This document shows, piece after piece, positions 42,797 through 51,896 of a stretch of 60,565 bases of DNA. Position 1 is the stretch's first letter. The number at the start of each line of letters is the position of its first letter. A program made the position numbers and the translations under genes. Origin of the DNA: Actinomycetota bacterium (lineage in GTDB: Bacteria > Actinomycetota > Thermoleophilia > RBG-16-64-13); the NCBI GenBank assembly GCA_012523095.1, contig JAAYJE010000052.1, positions 1-60,565 on the forward strand, written 5' to 3'. Under the pieces are notes generated by a model. The model was not told where the DNA came from. It searched no databases and saw only the letters and a program-made list of their open reading frames with translations.

Positions 42797-42855
42797 AGGG
42801 CGCCTTGGCCAGGCGCCCGAGAGGAGAAAGGAGAGTCTTGAATGGGAAACTCTCA
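42797..42855 (-). repeat. 59-base hairpin repeat, copy farther from gatC
   Basis: Second copy, offset by 128 bases from the first. Its GC hairpin is followed on the minus strand by CTTTTCC, making it look more like an active terminator. Confidence 0.85.
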
Positions 42856-42954
42856 ATACCTGTATCGGCGTGAGTCGGGGAACCTTTAGTGCGTGATCCA
42901 CGCATTCTTCTCTATGTGCCACTTGAAATACGCCGGATCAGAACCTTCACGCAT

Positions 42955-42980
42955 CAAAAAAGCCCCGCCGAAGCGGGGCT
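42955..42980 (-). terminator. Rho-independent terminator of the cold-shock gene
   Basis: On the minus strand AGCCCCGC-TTCG-GCGGGGCT (stable TTCG tetraloop) is followed by six T. It lies 28 bases after the cold-shock stop codon. Confidence 0.92.
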
Positions 42981-43008
42981 GATGAAAAGAGACGGCTCCT
43001 CGCGCGTG

Positions 43009-43209
43009 CTAGGCCGGCGACACATTCGCCGCCTGAAGGCCCTTCGGACCTTGGACCACGTCGAATCTGACAGCCTGCCCCTCGGAGAGCGTACGGAAGC
43101 CCTCCACCTGGATCTCACTGAAGTGGACGAAGAGATCCTCCCCCTCCGGCTGCTCAATGAATCCGTAGCCCTTCTCGGGACTAAACCACTTGACAGTCCC
43201 CTCAGCCAA
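43009..43209 (-). CDS. cspA: Cold-shock protein (CspA family)
   Basis: The 66-residue protein is a single cold-shock domain with RNP1 [11 protein letters not shown] and RNP2 LFVHFSEI, opening [17 protein letters not shown]. It binds single-stranded RNA and DNA as an RNA chaperone. I chose TTG 43209 because GGAGG lies eight bases upstream and the length then fits the family; the upstream ATG (43224) overlaps that GGAGG. A predicted leader of about 87 bases is in keeping with cold-regulated csp messages. Confidence 0.93.
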   Translation of the reverse strand: MAEGTVKWFSPEKGYGFIEQPEGEDLFVHFSEIQVEGFRTLSEGQAVRFDVVQGPKGLQAANVSPA

Positions 43210-43302
43210 CCCTACAACCTCCATATGTTTCGGGGCGACACGATACCCGGGCCCACCCCTCTCCAACACACGCGGCCCGGTGTTTTCCAGACTCGCGGCG
43301 CT

Positions 43303-43331
43303 ACAGTAGCGGAACCTGAGGCCGTGGTCAA
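43303..43331 (-). promoter_or_regulatory. Promoter of the cold-shock gene
   Basis: TTGACC (43326-43331) and TACTGT (43303-43308) are 17 bases apart on the minus strand, in the gap after the sigma-factor gene. Confidence 0.55.
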
Positions 43332-43373
43332 GACTTAGTTTTGGCGAATCGCCCGAAACACGTGCGGTCGGAT

Positions 43374-44456
43374 CTATACGTCCAGATCCCGCAGAGCCTG
43401 AGCATCACGGAAGTTCTTGAGGCGGTTGAGGGTCTTCGCCTCAACCTGACGGATACGCTCCCGCGTCACTCCGAAGCGCTCGCCCACCTCTTCCAAGGTG
43501 CGTGGACGCTCCCCTCTCAGTCCGAAACGCAGCTCGAGCACCTTGCGGTCCCGGACGGGCAGGCTGTCGAGCACCCGGAAGAGTTCCTCTCGCCTGATCT
43601 CGCGAAATACCACTTCGAGCGGCTGGTCGGCATCGGCGTCTTCGATGAAGTCTCCCAGCTCTGAGTCATCCTCGTCTCCCACCGGAGTCTCCAGCGAGAC
43701 GGGTTCTTGGGTGGCCTTCTGGATCTCCCTCACCTTGTGCGGAGTCATCCCCATCGCCTCGGCGATCTCGCCCACGGTGGGCTCCCGCCCGCTCTTCTGC
43801 AGCAACTCGCGTTGAATCCGGTTCAGCTTGTTCATCGTCTCGACTGCGTGAACGGGCACCCGGATGGTTCGCGCCTGGTCGGCGATGGCCCTGGTCACAG
43901 CCTGGCGTATCCACCAGGTGGCATACGTCGAGAACTTGTATCCTAAGCGGTAGTCGAACTTCTCCACCGCTCGGATGAGGCCCAAGTTGCCTTCTTGGAT
44001 GAGGTCGAGGAACAGCAGCCCCCGGCCCATGTAGCGTTTTGCGATAGAAACCACCAACCGGAGGTTCGCCTCGGTCAGCCGTCGCTTCGCCTCCACGTCC
44101 TTCTTCTCAACCAGCTTGGCCAGCCGGATCTCCTCCTCAGATGTGAGAAGAGGCACTCTGCCTATCTCGCGCAGATACATCCGGACCGGGTCGTTGACCG
44201 TATGGTCGATCGTGACGTCCAAGTGATTCAGAAACTCCTCTTCTTCGGAGAAATCACCCGATTCCTCGGTCTCTTCTTCGATGATCTCTATGCCCATGTC
44301 CATGAGAAGCGAGTAGAGGAACTCTACCTCGTCGGGAGAAAGGTCGGCTTCCTGAGCAACAGCGCCGACCTCGTCAAGGGTGAGCGAACCCCGAGTCCGC
44401 GCCCGCCCCAGCACGCCCTGCAAGATCTCGGCCGTCAGTTCGCTCTCCTCAAGCAT
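43374..44456 (-). CDS. rpoD: RNA polymerase sigma factor, primary type, dnaG-linked (paralogue 2)
   Basis: The 360-residue sigma-70 factor has a 1.1-like start ([20 protein letters not shown]), region 1.2 [20 protein letters not shown], region 2 with [20 protein letters not shown] and [20 protein letters not shown], and region 4 [20 protein letters not shown] with [22 protein letters not shown] 44456 starts one base after the dnaG stop. Linkage to dnaG, as in the macromolecular-synthesis operon, suggests this is the true housekeeping factor. Confidence 0.95.
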   Translation of the reverse strand: MLEESELTAEILQGVLGRARTRGSLTLDEVGAVAQEADLSPDEVEFLYSLLMDMGIEIIEEETEESGDFSEEEEFLNHLDVTIDHTVNDPVRMYLREIGRVPLLTSEEEIRLAKLVEKKDVEAKRRLTEANLRLVVSIAKRYMGRGLLFLDLIQEGNLGLIRAVEKFDYRLGYKFSTYATWWIRQAVTRAIADQARTIRVPVHAVETMNKLNRIQRELLQKSGREPTVGEIAEAMGMTPHKVREIQKATQEPVSLETPVGDEDDSELGDFIEDADADQPLEVVFREIRREELFRVLDSLPVRDRKVLELRFGLRGERPRTLEEVGERFGVTRERIRQVEAKTLNRLKNFRDAQALRDLDV

Positions 44457-44457
44457 C

Positions 44458-46287
44458 TCAGGTACGTCCTTCTTCGGGGTCCAGGTCCTTGAGGTTGGCG
44501 CGGACGCTCTGTAGCAACCGCTCCAGGCGCACGAGACGCTTCTGCTCTTCAACCCTATCCTCTCCATCGTCGAGGGTCGCCCGCAGAGCGCCGATCTCCC
44601 GCTTGAGATACTGCTCTTGGAGACGGAGGCAGAGCTCGTCCAGGACGGCAACGGAGTATCGCCCCTGGTCGGCCTCCATGACCAGCCGAACGAACAGAGG
44701 CCCGACGCTCGAATCATCGTGGGCACGCGATCTGAGCTTGGCAAAGGCGGCTTCGTGGTCGCCGGGACCGGTCATGAGAGCCAAAGCCTCCCGGAGCCCG
44801 GCGAAGACCTCTCGGTTATCGAGGTCGGCGAAATGCTCGGGCGTCAATGCTCCCAGAATATCGACCGCCCGCTCCGGGTTGCAGGCCGCCGCGACAAGGA
44901 AGTCCCGTTCGACGGCAGTCTCGCTTCCCAGCAGCCGTCGGGTCAGCATCGCCGTCTCCCGGCCGCCTCTTACCGCATCACTCCGGGAAGGAGCACGACC
45001 GCCCCTCAGAAGCAGCGCGACGCTGTCGGGTGAGAGGCGGAGCCGGTCGGCCACCAAGGGGATCTCCTCTTCCCGCTCCTTCAACGAAGAGACCCGGCCC
45101 ATGATGCGACGCACATCTTCGAAAGCGCGCACCCTCCCGTCGGCGGTGGAGGTGTCGCCCCGAGCCAGTGCCTGCCGCAGTTCAAAACCGAGCAGGGAGA
45201 CCTTCCCCGCGGTCACCTTCGTCACCGCTTCCGGACCGCCTGAGACGGCGAGATCGGCCGGATCCCGGCCACCGGGGAGAAGGGCCACCATCGGACGCAG
45301 TGAATGGCCACGAGCCAACTCGCCGGACCGCAGCATGGCGTCGGTACCCGCCCGATCTGCGTCGAACATGAAGGTGACGTTGCCCGTGAAGCGCAGCATG
45401 AGCCCGATTTGAGCGTCGGTAAGCGCAGTGCCCATGGAAGCCACCACGTTGCCCACGCCCACCTGCACGAGACCCAGCACATCTGTGTAGCCCTCTACCA
45501 CGATGACCTCGTCGGCCTCGGCCACCGCTCTGCGCGCCTGGTACAGCCCGTACAGGAGCCTTCCCTTCTGATACAAGGGCCCTTCCGGCGAGTTGAGATA
45601 CTTCGGGGTCTCATCTTTCAGCGTCCTCCCCCCGAACCCCAGGACTCTGCCTCGGTGGTCCACCAACGGGAACATGAGACGTCCGCGGAAGCGGTCGTAC
45701 GTCTTCCCCGTCTGGCGGACCAGCAGACCGGCCTCCTCCAACTCCCGGTCTGTGAAACCCTCCTTGGTTGCGCGGCGCTTCAGCCCTCTCCATTCGTCAG
45801 GTGAGAAGCCCACCCGGAACGCCCGGCATACCTCCTCGCCGAGCCCGCGCTTCTCCAGATAGTCGAGGGCAGCACGACCGCTTTCTGTTTCCCAAAGAAA
45901 CCGCTGGTAAAACGTAGCCGCTTTGTCGAGCAGCAACAGCAGGCGTGATTCGCGGTCCTTGCGGGCGGCGTCCGGCCCTGCGCCCGCCTCGAACTCCACG
46001 GGCACACCGAAACGCTCCCCCAGCTGCTCGATGGCCTCCACGAAGGACAGGTTCTCCGCCCGCTCCAAGAAGCGGACCACATCCCCGCCCTCGCCGCAGC
46101 CGAAACAGTAGTAAAGGCCCTTTTCGGCGCTGACGGTGAAGGACGGGGTCTTCTCCTGATGAAAGGGGCAAAGACCGGTGTAGGTCGCCCCCCGCTTGCG
46201 CAGGCTCGTGTAGCCGGAGATCACGTCCACGATACCGGCGGCGGCCAACACGGCCTGCACCGACGCGTCTTTGATGAACGGGCTCAA
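44458..46287 (-). CDS. dnaG: DNA primase
   Basis: The 609-residue primase has the N-terminal zinc-binding domain ([29 protein letters not shown]). The catalytic TOPRIM core follows ([20 protein letters not shown] with the Glu; [17 protein letters not shown] with the Asp pair; [10 protein letters not shown]). A C-terminal DnaB-interaction region completes it. It makes RNA primers at the replication fork. The apparent start is TTG 46287 with a poor ribosome site; it begins [14 protein letters not shown], as expected. Upstream dgt ends 22 bases away. Confidence 0.95.
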   Translation of the reverse strand: MSPFIKDASVQAVLAAAGIVDVISGYTSLRKRGATYTGLCPFHQEKTPSFTVSAEKGLYYCFGCGEGGDVVRFLERAENLSFVEAIEQLGERFGVPVEFEAGAGPDAARKDRESRLLLLLDKAATFYQRFLWETESGRAALDYLEKRGLGEEVCRAFRVGFSPDEWRGLKRRATKEGFTDRELEEAGLLVRQTGKTYDRFRGRLMFPLVDHRGRVLGFGGRTLKDETPKYLNSPEGPLYQKGRLLYGLYQARRAVAEADEVIVVEGYTDVLGLVQVGVGNVVASMGTALTDAQIGLMLRFTGNVTFMFDADRAGTDAMLRSGELARGHSLRPMVALLPGGRDPADLAVSGGPEAVTKVTAGKVSLLGFELRQALARGDTSTADGRVRAFEDVRRIMGRVSSLKEREEEIPLVADRLRLSPDSVALLLRGGRAPSRSDAVRGGRETAMLTRRLLGSETAVERDFLVAAACNPERAVDILGALTPEHFADLDNREVFAGLREALALMTGPGDHEAAFAKLRSRAHDDSSVGPLFVRLVMEADQGRYSVAVLDELCLRLQEQYLKREIGALRATLDDGEDRVEEQKRLVRLERLLQSVRANLKDLDPEEGRT

Positions 46288-46309
46288 GGAGCGGCCCCCG
46301 CCATCCGGT

Positions 46310-47353
46310 TCACAGATCGCCCCAGCAGGTGGGCATGAAAAGCTCTAGATAGAGCCGTTGCGCGTAGCGGTCGGTCATACCCGCCACATAGTCGGTGACG
46401 GCCCGGATGCGTTCCATGCGGTCGGTCCCCGTGCCGTCCGCGGTCGATGGGATCGACGGCAGAGCCTCCGGATGATCCAGGAAGTACTCCATCAACTGCG
46501 TGAGAAGTCGCCGCACTTTTTCGCCGTCTGCCTCTTCGAGCGCGCGTGGATATACGGTCCGAAAAAGAAACGTCCGCAGTTCGTCGAGAGCCCGGCCGAC
46601 CGCCGGGGTCTGCGCGATGGCGTCGCCGTCGACGCTCCTATCCACCAAGTCGTGGACGAGGGCGTCGATGCGTTCGGTCCCCGAGCCACCCAGGAGGCCG
46701 ACAGGCTCGTCGGGCAGGTCGGCGGGGGAGATGAGGCCGGCCCGAAGAGCATCGTCGATGTCGTGGTTCACGTAAGCGACGCGGTCGGCCACATGCACGA
46801 TCTGCGCCTCCAGCGTGGCGCACCGGCCGCCACCGGAATGGTGGCGGATGCCGTCCCGCACCTCCCAAGTGAGGTTCAAACCCCGGCCGTCGTTCTCCAA
46901 CACCTCCACCACCCGGGCGCTCTGCTCGTTATGCTGGAACCCCCCGGCTCCCAGGCGCCGCAGCATCTCGTCGAGGACCCCCTCTCCGGCGTGGCCGAAG
47001 GGGGTGTGCCCTAGGTCGTGACCCAGAGCGATGGCTTCGGTCAGGTCCTCGTTCAGCCTGAGCGCCCTCGCTGCCGTCCGGGCGATGCCGGAGACCTCCA
47101 GAGTATGTGTCAACCGAGTGCGATAGTGATCGCCTTCAGGAGCGATGAAGACCTGCGTCTTGTGCTTCAGTCGGCGGAACGCCTTGCTGTGAACGATGCG
47201 GTCCCGGTCCCGCTGGTACGGGGTGCGGATGGCACAAGGCTCCTCGGGGCGCTCCCGCCCCAGTGAAGCCGACGCTCGTTGCGCCCATCGTGAGAGCCCG
47301 GCCTCGTAGAGGTCGGCCGACAGGCTCACTCTACCGGGCCACTCGTGCTTCAC
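46310..47353 (-). CDS. dgt: Deoxyguanosinetriphosphate triphosphohydrolase-like protein
   Basis: The 347-residue HD-domain enzyme has RDRIVHSKAFRRLKHKTQVF, HYRTRLTHTLEVSGIARTAA, IALGHDLGHTPFGHAGEGVL (the His-Asp metal site) and VADRVAYVNHDIDDALRAG. It splits dNTPs into deoxynucleoside and triphosphate, limiting dNTP pools. The dgt-dnaG-rpoD order is common in Gram-positive lineages. The length fits the short dgt type. Confidence 0.92.
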   Translation of the reverse strand: MKHEWPGRVSLSADLYEAGLSRWAQRASASLGRERPEEPCAIRTPYQRDRDRIVHSKAFRRLKHKTQVFIAPEGDHYRTRLTHTLEVSGIARTAARALRLNEDLTEAIALGHDLGHTPFGHAGEGVLDEMLRRLGAGGFQHNEQSARVVEVLENDGRGLNLTWEVRDGIRHHSGGGRCATLEAQIVHVADRVAYVNHDIDDALRAGLISPADLPDEPVGLLGGSGTERIDALVHDLVDRSVDGDAIAQTPAVGRALDELRTFLFRTVYPRALEEADGEKVRRLLTQLMEYFLDHPEALPSIPSTADGTGTDRMERIRAVTDYVAGMTDRYAQRLYLELFMPTCWGDL

Positions 47354-47409
47354 GACCTCACCCGCTCCGCCGTTCGATTGTGTGGGCCGGCGGCTTGTGC
47401 CGCCGGCCG

Positions 47410-50076
47410 TCAGTCACCGGTTTTTGCCGCCATCGTCTCTTCCAACACCGCCTGCGCCGCCGCCAATCGAGCCAGCGGCACCCGGTATGGGCTGCAGCTC
47501 ACATAGTCGAGGCCGGTGCGGTGACAGAACTTCACGCTTGTCGGCTCACCACCGTGCTCGCCGCAGATGCCGGTCTTGAGCTCCGGCTTGACCGAGCGGC
47601 CCTTCTGCACGGCCATGACGACCAACTGCCCCACACCGGTCTGATCGAGCTTCTCAAACGGATTGCTCTTCAGCAAGTCGATCTTCAGATAGTGCGTGAG
47701 GAACTTGCCCTCCGCGTCGTCGCGAGAGAAGCCGAGGGTCATCTGGGTGAGGTCGTTGGTGCCGAAGCTGAAGAAGTCGGCCTGCCGCGCGATCTCGTCG
47801 GCGGTCAGGGCTGCACGCGGCACCTCGATCATAGTGCCGACGGTATAATCGATCTGCACGCCGCGCTCCTTCAGGACCGCGTCGGCCGTCTCCACAGTGA
47901 GCGCCCGCATGCGCTTCAGCTCTTCCTCGAAGCCCACCAACGGGATCATGATCTCCACCCGCGGCTCCTCACCGGTCGCCGCGAACACGTCGGCCGCCGC
48001 CTCGATGATGGCCCGCACCTGCATGGCGTAGATCTCCGGCCACTGGATGCCCAAGCGGCAACCACGCGTACCCAGCATGGGATTGGACTCGGCCAGTGCC
48101 TTGACAGTGGCGACCAGCTTCTCCTGGGCGGCGATCGCCTCGGCGGAAGCGCCGTTCATACGCAGTTTCTCCAGCTCCACCATGGCCTCAGTGTAGTCGG
48201 GCAGGAACTCGTGCAGCGGCGGGTCGAGCAGACGGATGGTAACAGGCAGACCGGCCATGGTCCGGAAGATCCCGTCAAAGTCTTCACGCTGGAAGGGCAG
48301 CAGTTTGGCGAGGTGCTCCTCCCTCTCCTCGGTAGTCTCCGACATGATCATGTTGCGCACGTGGGGCAGACGCTCCTGATGCATGAACATGTGCTCGGTC
48401 CGACAGAGGCCGATGCCCTCGGCCCCGAATTCCCGAGCCTGCTTCGCGTCTTCGGGATTATCGGCGTTTGTGCGCACGCGCAGCCGGCGGATCTCGTCGG
48501 CCCAAGCGAGTACGGTACCGACCCTCTCGTCGAAACCGCTTTCGGTCAGCTTCGCCCGGCCCAGGATCACGCGGCCCGTGGCTCCGTCCATGGAGATCCA
48601 GTCGCCCTCCCTGAGGGTGGTATCGCCGACGGTCACCTGCTTGTTCTTGTCATCGATCTGCATCTCCTGGACGCCGGCTATACAAGGCTTGCCCATGCCG
48701 CGGGCGACGACGGCTGCGTGAGAAGTCATGCCGCCGTGACTGGTGATGACGCCCTGGGAGTGCATGAGGCCGTGGATATCGTCGGGGTTGGTCTCCCACC
48801 GCACGAGGATGACCGGCTCGCCCTTCGAACCCTGCTCTTCGGCGGTGTCGGCGTCGAACACGACCCTACCCACGCCCGCGCCGGGCGAAGCACCCAGCCC
48901 CGTGGCGAGGACGTTGAGGGTCTGGTCGGGATCGAGACGTGGATGGAGCAGCTGATCGAGCTGACCCGGGTCTACGCGCATGATGGCCTCTTCCTTGGAG
49001 ATGAGACCCTCTTCTACCATGTCCACGGCCATCTTCAACGCGGCCTGAGCAGTACGCTTACCGCTGCGGGTCTGCAGCATATAGAGCTTTCCATCCTCGA
49101 TGGTGAACTCCACATCCTGCATGTCACGGTAGTGCTTCTCGAGGGTCTCGCGGATCTTGTGGAGCTGCTCGAGGGCCTCAGGCATGATCTCTCCGAGCTC
49201 GGGCAGAGGCCGCGGCACACGTACACCGGCCACTACGTCCTCACCCTGGGCGTTCATAAGGAACTCGCCGTAGAAGAAGTCCTCGCCGGTGGAGGGATCG
49301 CGCGTGAAGGCCACGCCGGTGCCGGACGTCTCGCCCTTATTGCCGAACACCATGCTCTGCAGGTTCACGGCGGTGCCGAGGTCGTCTGGGATGCCTTGGG
49401 TGCGGCGGTATACCCTCGCGCGATGGTTATCCCAGCTCTTGAACACAGCCACGATCGCCATGTGCAGTTGCTTGAGCGTATCGTCTGGGAACTGCTCACC
49501 GGCCTCCTCGCCCAGGATCCTCTTGAGACGCATGGTCAGATCGCGCAGATCGCCGGCTGTGAGATCCGTGTCTAGCCGGGCACCCACCTCGGCCTTCTTG
49601 GCGGTGAGGGCATCCTCGAACACCTGAGAGTCGACACCCATGACCACATCGCCGAACATGCTGATGAAGCGGCGATACGAGTCATACACGAACCGCGGGT
49701 TGCCGGTGGCCTGCGCCATCCCTTCGACCGTCTCGTCGTTGAGACCCAGGTTGAGGACCGTATCCATCATGCCCGGCATGGAGAACACGGCGCCCGAGCG
49801 TACGGACAGCAGCAGGGGGTTCTTCGGGTCGCCCAGGACCTTGCCGGTCGACTTCTCGAGCGCGCGCAGATGACCCTCGATCTCCTCCTTGAGTCCCGCC
49901 GGATACTCCCCATGAGTGGAGTAGTAGACGCATGCTTCGGTGGTCACGGTGAAACCGGGAGGTACGGGGATACCCAGTCCGGTCATCTCCGCCAGGTTCG
50001 CCCCCTTGCCTCCCAGCAAGGATTTCATGGTGGCGTTGCCCTCGGAGAAGTCGTAGACATACTTGCTGGGACTCAT
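47410..50076 (-). CDS. ppdK: Pyruvate, phosphate dikinase
   Basis: The 888-residue enzyme interconverts pyruvate + ATP + Pi and PEP + AMP + PPi. It has an N-terminal ATP-grasp region (KSLLGGKGANLAEMTGLGIP; RSGAVFSMPGMMDTVLNLGL), the swivelling His domain (VITSHGGMTSHAAVVARGMG, phospho-His), and the C-terminal TIM barrel (PMLGTRGCRLGIQWPEIYAM; FFSFGTNDLTQMTLGFSRDD; GICGEHGGEP). In anaerobes it serves gluconeogenesis or energy-saving glycolysis. ATG 50076 follows AAGGGAG. Confidence 0.96.
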   Translation of the reverse strand: MSPSKYVYDFSEGNATMKSLLGGKGANLAEMTGLGIPVPPGFTVTTEACVYYSTHGEYPAGLKEEIEGHLRALEKSTGKVLGDPKNPLLLSVRSGAVFSMPGMMDTVLNLGLNDETVEGMAQATGNPRFVYDSYRRFISMFGDVVMGVDSQVFEDALTAKKAEVGARLDTDLTAGDLRDLTMRLKRILGEEAGEQFPDDTLKQLHMAIVAVFKSWDNHRARVYRRTQGIPDDLGTAVNLQSMVFGNKGETSGTGVAFTRDPSTGEDFFYGEFLMNAQGEDVVAGVRVPRPLPELGEIMPEALEQLHKIRETLEKHYRDMQDVEFTIEDGKLYMLQTRSGKRTAQAALKMAVDMVEEGLISKEEAIMRVDPGQLDQLLHPRLDPDQTLNVLATGLGASPGAGVGRVVFDADTAEEQGSKGEPVILVRWETNPDDIHGLMHSQGVITSHGGMTSHAAVVARGMGKPCIAGVQEMQIDDKNKQVTVGDTTLREGDWISMDGATGRVILGRAKLTESGFDERVGTVLAWADEIRRLRVRTNADNPEDAKQAREFGAEGIGLCRTEHMFMHQERLPHVRNMIMSETTEEREEHLAKLLPFQREDFDGIFRTMAGLPVTIRLLDPPLHEFLPDYTEAMVELEKLRMNGASAEAIAAQEKLVATVKALAESNPMLGTRGCRLGIQWPEIYAMQVRAIIEAAADVFAATGEEPRVEIMIPLVGFEEELKRMRALTVETADAVLKERGVQIDYTVGTMIEVPRAALTADEIARQADFFSFGTNDLTQMTLGFSRDDAEGKFLTHYLKIDLLKSNPFEKLDQTGVGQLVVMAVQKGRSVKPELKTGICGEHGGEPTSVKFCHRTGLDYVSCSPYRVPLARLAAAQAVLEETMAAKTGD

Positions 50077-50289
50077 CTGACCATACTCCCTTCGAAATCA
50101 TGCGACCGGCTGCAGGAAAACGGTCCCTCGGAGCCCCGTATTCTAACGAAGCAAGCCCCGCTTGGGAAGCCGGCCGACCCCCGGACAGAAGACCGCTCGA
50201 AGCCCCATTGGCGGCCGCCAGAGGCCTTCTGAGGTATGTTATGGTATTTGTGTCCGCAAAACCGTCTGAATAGAAAGGAGAACGACACA

Positions 50290-51771
50290 ATGCCCGAGCA
50301 GTCATCCACGCAGGCTCGGGAGCGACGCGACTACGAACGGACCGCTTCGATAATATCGGCGGCTCTGTCCCTAGTCGGCAGTTCGGATCTAGCCATGAAG
50401 GGTCTGAACGCCGCTGTGAAGCGTACAGTCAAGACGCCGCAGCAGCAACAGACCGCTGATTGGCTCAGGAACTACACGGCCCCAGGCAACCCCGGCAACA
50501 TATTCTTCAAGAACATCAGTCGTCTTCATCCCAATATCCGTAAAGGTTTCGTTGCCGGGATGCTGGCCAATTTCTTCCTGCGGGATCCGGAGTTCACCAA
50601 AGCGCTCCTAGCTGAGCGAGGTATCTCATCGCCCACGGCGATACTCATCAGTCCATCGATGCGGTGCAATCTACAGTGTGTGGGCTGCTACGCCTCGGAA
50701 TACACCGCCGAGGAAGAGCTGTCCGAAGAAGAGGTCGAGAGCATCATCAACCAGGGAGAGGCCATCGGCTCCCGGGTCTACGTCATGCTGGGAGGCGAGC
50801 CCTTCGTCTGGCCGCATCTTCTCGACGTGGCCGAGCGTCATCCACATTCCGTGTTCTTGGTGTTCACCAACGCCACCATGATCAACGACCGCGTGGCAGA
50901 CCGGTTGCTCGAGGTGGGCAACGTCTGCCCCACCATCAGCATCGAGGGTTCGAAGGAGTCCACCGACGCCCGCCGGGGCGCCGGCACCTACGACCGCATA
51001 ATGACCGCGATGGACCGCCTGCGCGAGCGCGGCATAATCTTCGCCATCTCTTGCACCGCCACGAGCCAGAACATCGAGGAGATCACCTCTGAAGAGTTCG
51101 CCGACCTCATGGTGGAGAAGGGTGCGTTCTACGGCTGGTATTTCTTGTACATGCCGGTAGGCCGCGAACCCGACCTCAGCCTCATGCCCAGCGCCGAGCA
51201 GCGTCTGCAACTCCATGAGGGCGTGATGCACCTCCGCAACACCCGGCCGCTTCTGCTGGCGGACTTCTGGGGCGACGGCACCCTCACAGGCGGCTGCCTG
51301 TCCGGAGGCAGAAGGTACATACACATCAACAACAAGGGCGATGTCGAACCCTGCATCTTCGCGCATTTCGCCACAGACAACATCAAGGAGACGTCGCTGC
51401 TCGAGTGCTTGTGCTCCGACTTCTTCAAGGACATCCGCAGAATGCAGCCTTTCGGCAAGAACCTGCTGCGGCCTTGCCCCATCATCGACCATCCGGCCGT
51501 GATGAAGCGCGCCGTGGAGCGCAACAACGCCCATCCGACCCACGAGGGCGCCGAGTCGCTGCTCCACGAGCTGCAACCGGGCCTTCACAAGTACGCGACT
51601 GAGGTACGCGACATCCTCAACCCGGTGTGGGAGAACGACATGAAGTGGGTCGACACCTACCTGGAGAGCGATTTCGAGTACCAGAGGCGCAAGAGTCGCG
51701 CGGGCGACGCCGACGAGCTCCCCGAGGAAGCCGGCGAACCGGTCACCGAAGAGGTGGGCGTCCGCAGCTGA
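50290..51771 (+). CDS. Radical SAM protein with SPASM-like C-terminus
   Basis: The 493-residue protein has the radical SAM cluster CNLQCVGCYASEYTAEE (CxxxCxxC), MLGGEPFVWPHLL (SAM-binding GGEP) and SIEGSKESTDARRGAGTYDR. The C-terminal Cys groups GGCLSGGRRYIHINNKGDVE with PCIFAH, LECLCSDFF and LRPCPIIDH resemble a SPASM/Twitch region for auxiliary Fe-S clusters. The N-terminal 110 residues are helical and unassigned. Substrate unknown; similar proteins include HpnH-like and peptide-modifying enzymes, but no precursor gene is adjacent. ATG 50290 follows AAAGGAG. Confidence 0.88.
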   Translation: MPEQSSTQARERRDYERTASIISAALSLVGSSDLAMKGLNAAVKRTVKTPQQQQTADWLRNYTAPGNPGNIFFKNISRLHPNIRKGFVAGMLANFFLRDPEFTKALLAERGISSPTAILISPSMRCNLQCVGCYASEYTAEEELSEEEVESIINQGEAIGSRVYVMLGGEPFVWPHLLDVAERHPHSVFLVFTNATMINDRVADRLLEVGNVCPTISIEGSKESTDARRGAGTYDRIMTAMDRLRERGIIFAISCTATSQNIEEITSEEFADLMVEKGAFYGWYFLYMPVGREPDLSLMPSAEQRLQLHEGVMHLRNTRPLLLADFWGDGTLTGGCLSGGRRYIHINNKGDVEPCIFAHFATDNIKETSLLECLCSDFFKDIRRMQPFGKNLLRPCPIIDHPAVMKRAVERNNAHPTHEGAESLLHELQPGLHKYATEVRDILNPVWENDMKWVDTYLESDFEYQRRKSRAGDADELPEEAGEPVTEEVGVRS

Positions 51772-51794
51772 CACCGCGAGACGATCGTTGCTTG

Positions 51795-51829
51795 ACAAGA
51801 AGGACCGGGATCATCCCGGTCCTTCTTGT
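51795..51829. terminator. Bidirectional terminator-like hairpin
   Basis: ACAAGAAGGACCGGGAT and its exact complement are separated by one base, between the convergent radical SAM and glycyl-tRNA synthetase genes. It is followed by TCGTCT rather than a pure T run. Confidence 0.75.
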
Positions 51830-51896
51830 TCGTCTGCCTCCATTCGCCCACCAGGGCGGCCCGCCTTCGAGCCGAGGGCGCCGGCGCAGCCGGGTC

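Larger units (their letters stand above)
42572..42954 (-). promoter_or_regulatory. Leader region of gatCAB with tandem hairpin elements
   Basis: Between the cold-shock terminator and gatC lie about 380 bases without a gene. On the minus strand they contain two near-identical units. Each has a GAGAGT...ACTCTC stem followed by a terminator-like GGGCGCC-TGGCCAA-GGCGCCC hairpin; a T run follows clearly in the upstream unit (CTTTTCC) and loosely in the downstream one (TGTTCTTTTCC). A -10-like TATAAT (42651-42656) lies after both units but has no good -35. The layout suggests tandem attenuation or a duplicated RNA element. Confidence 0.5.
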
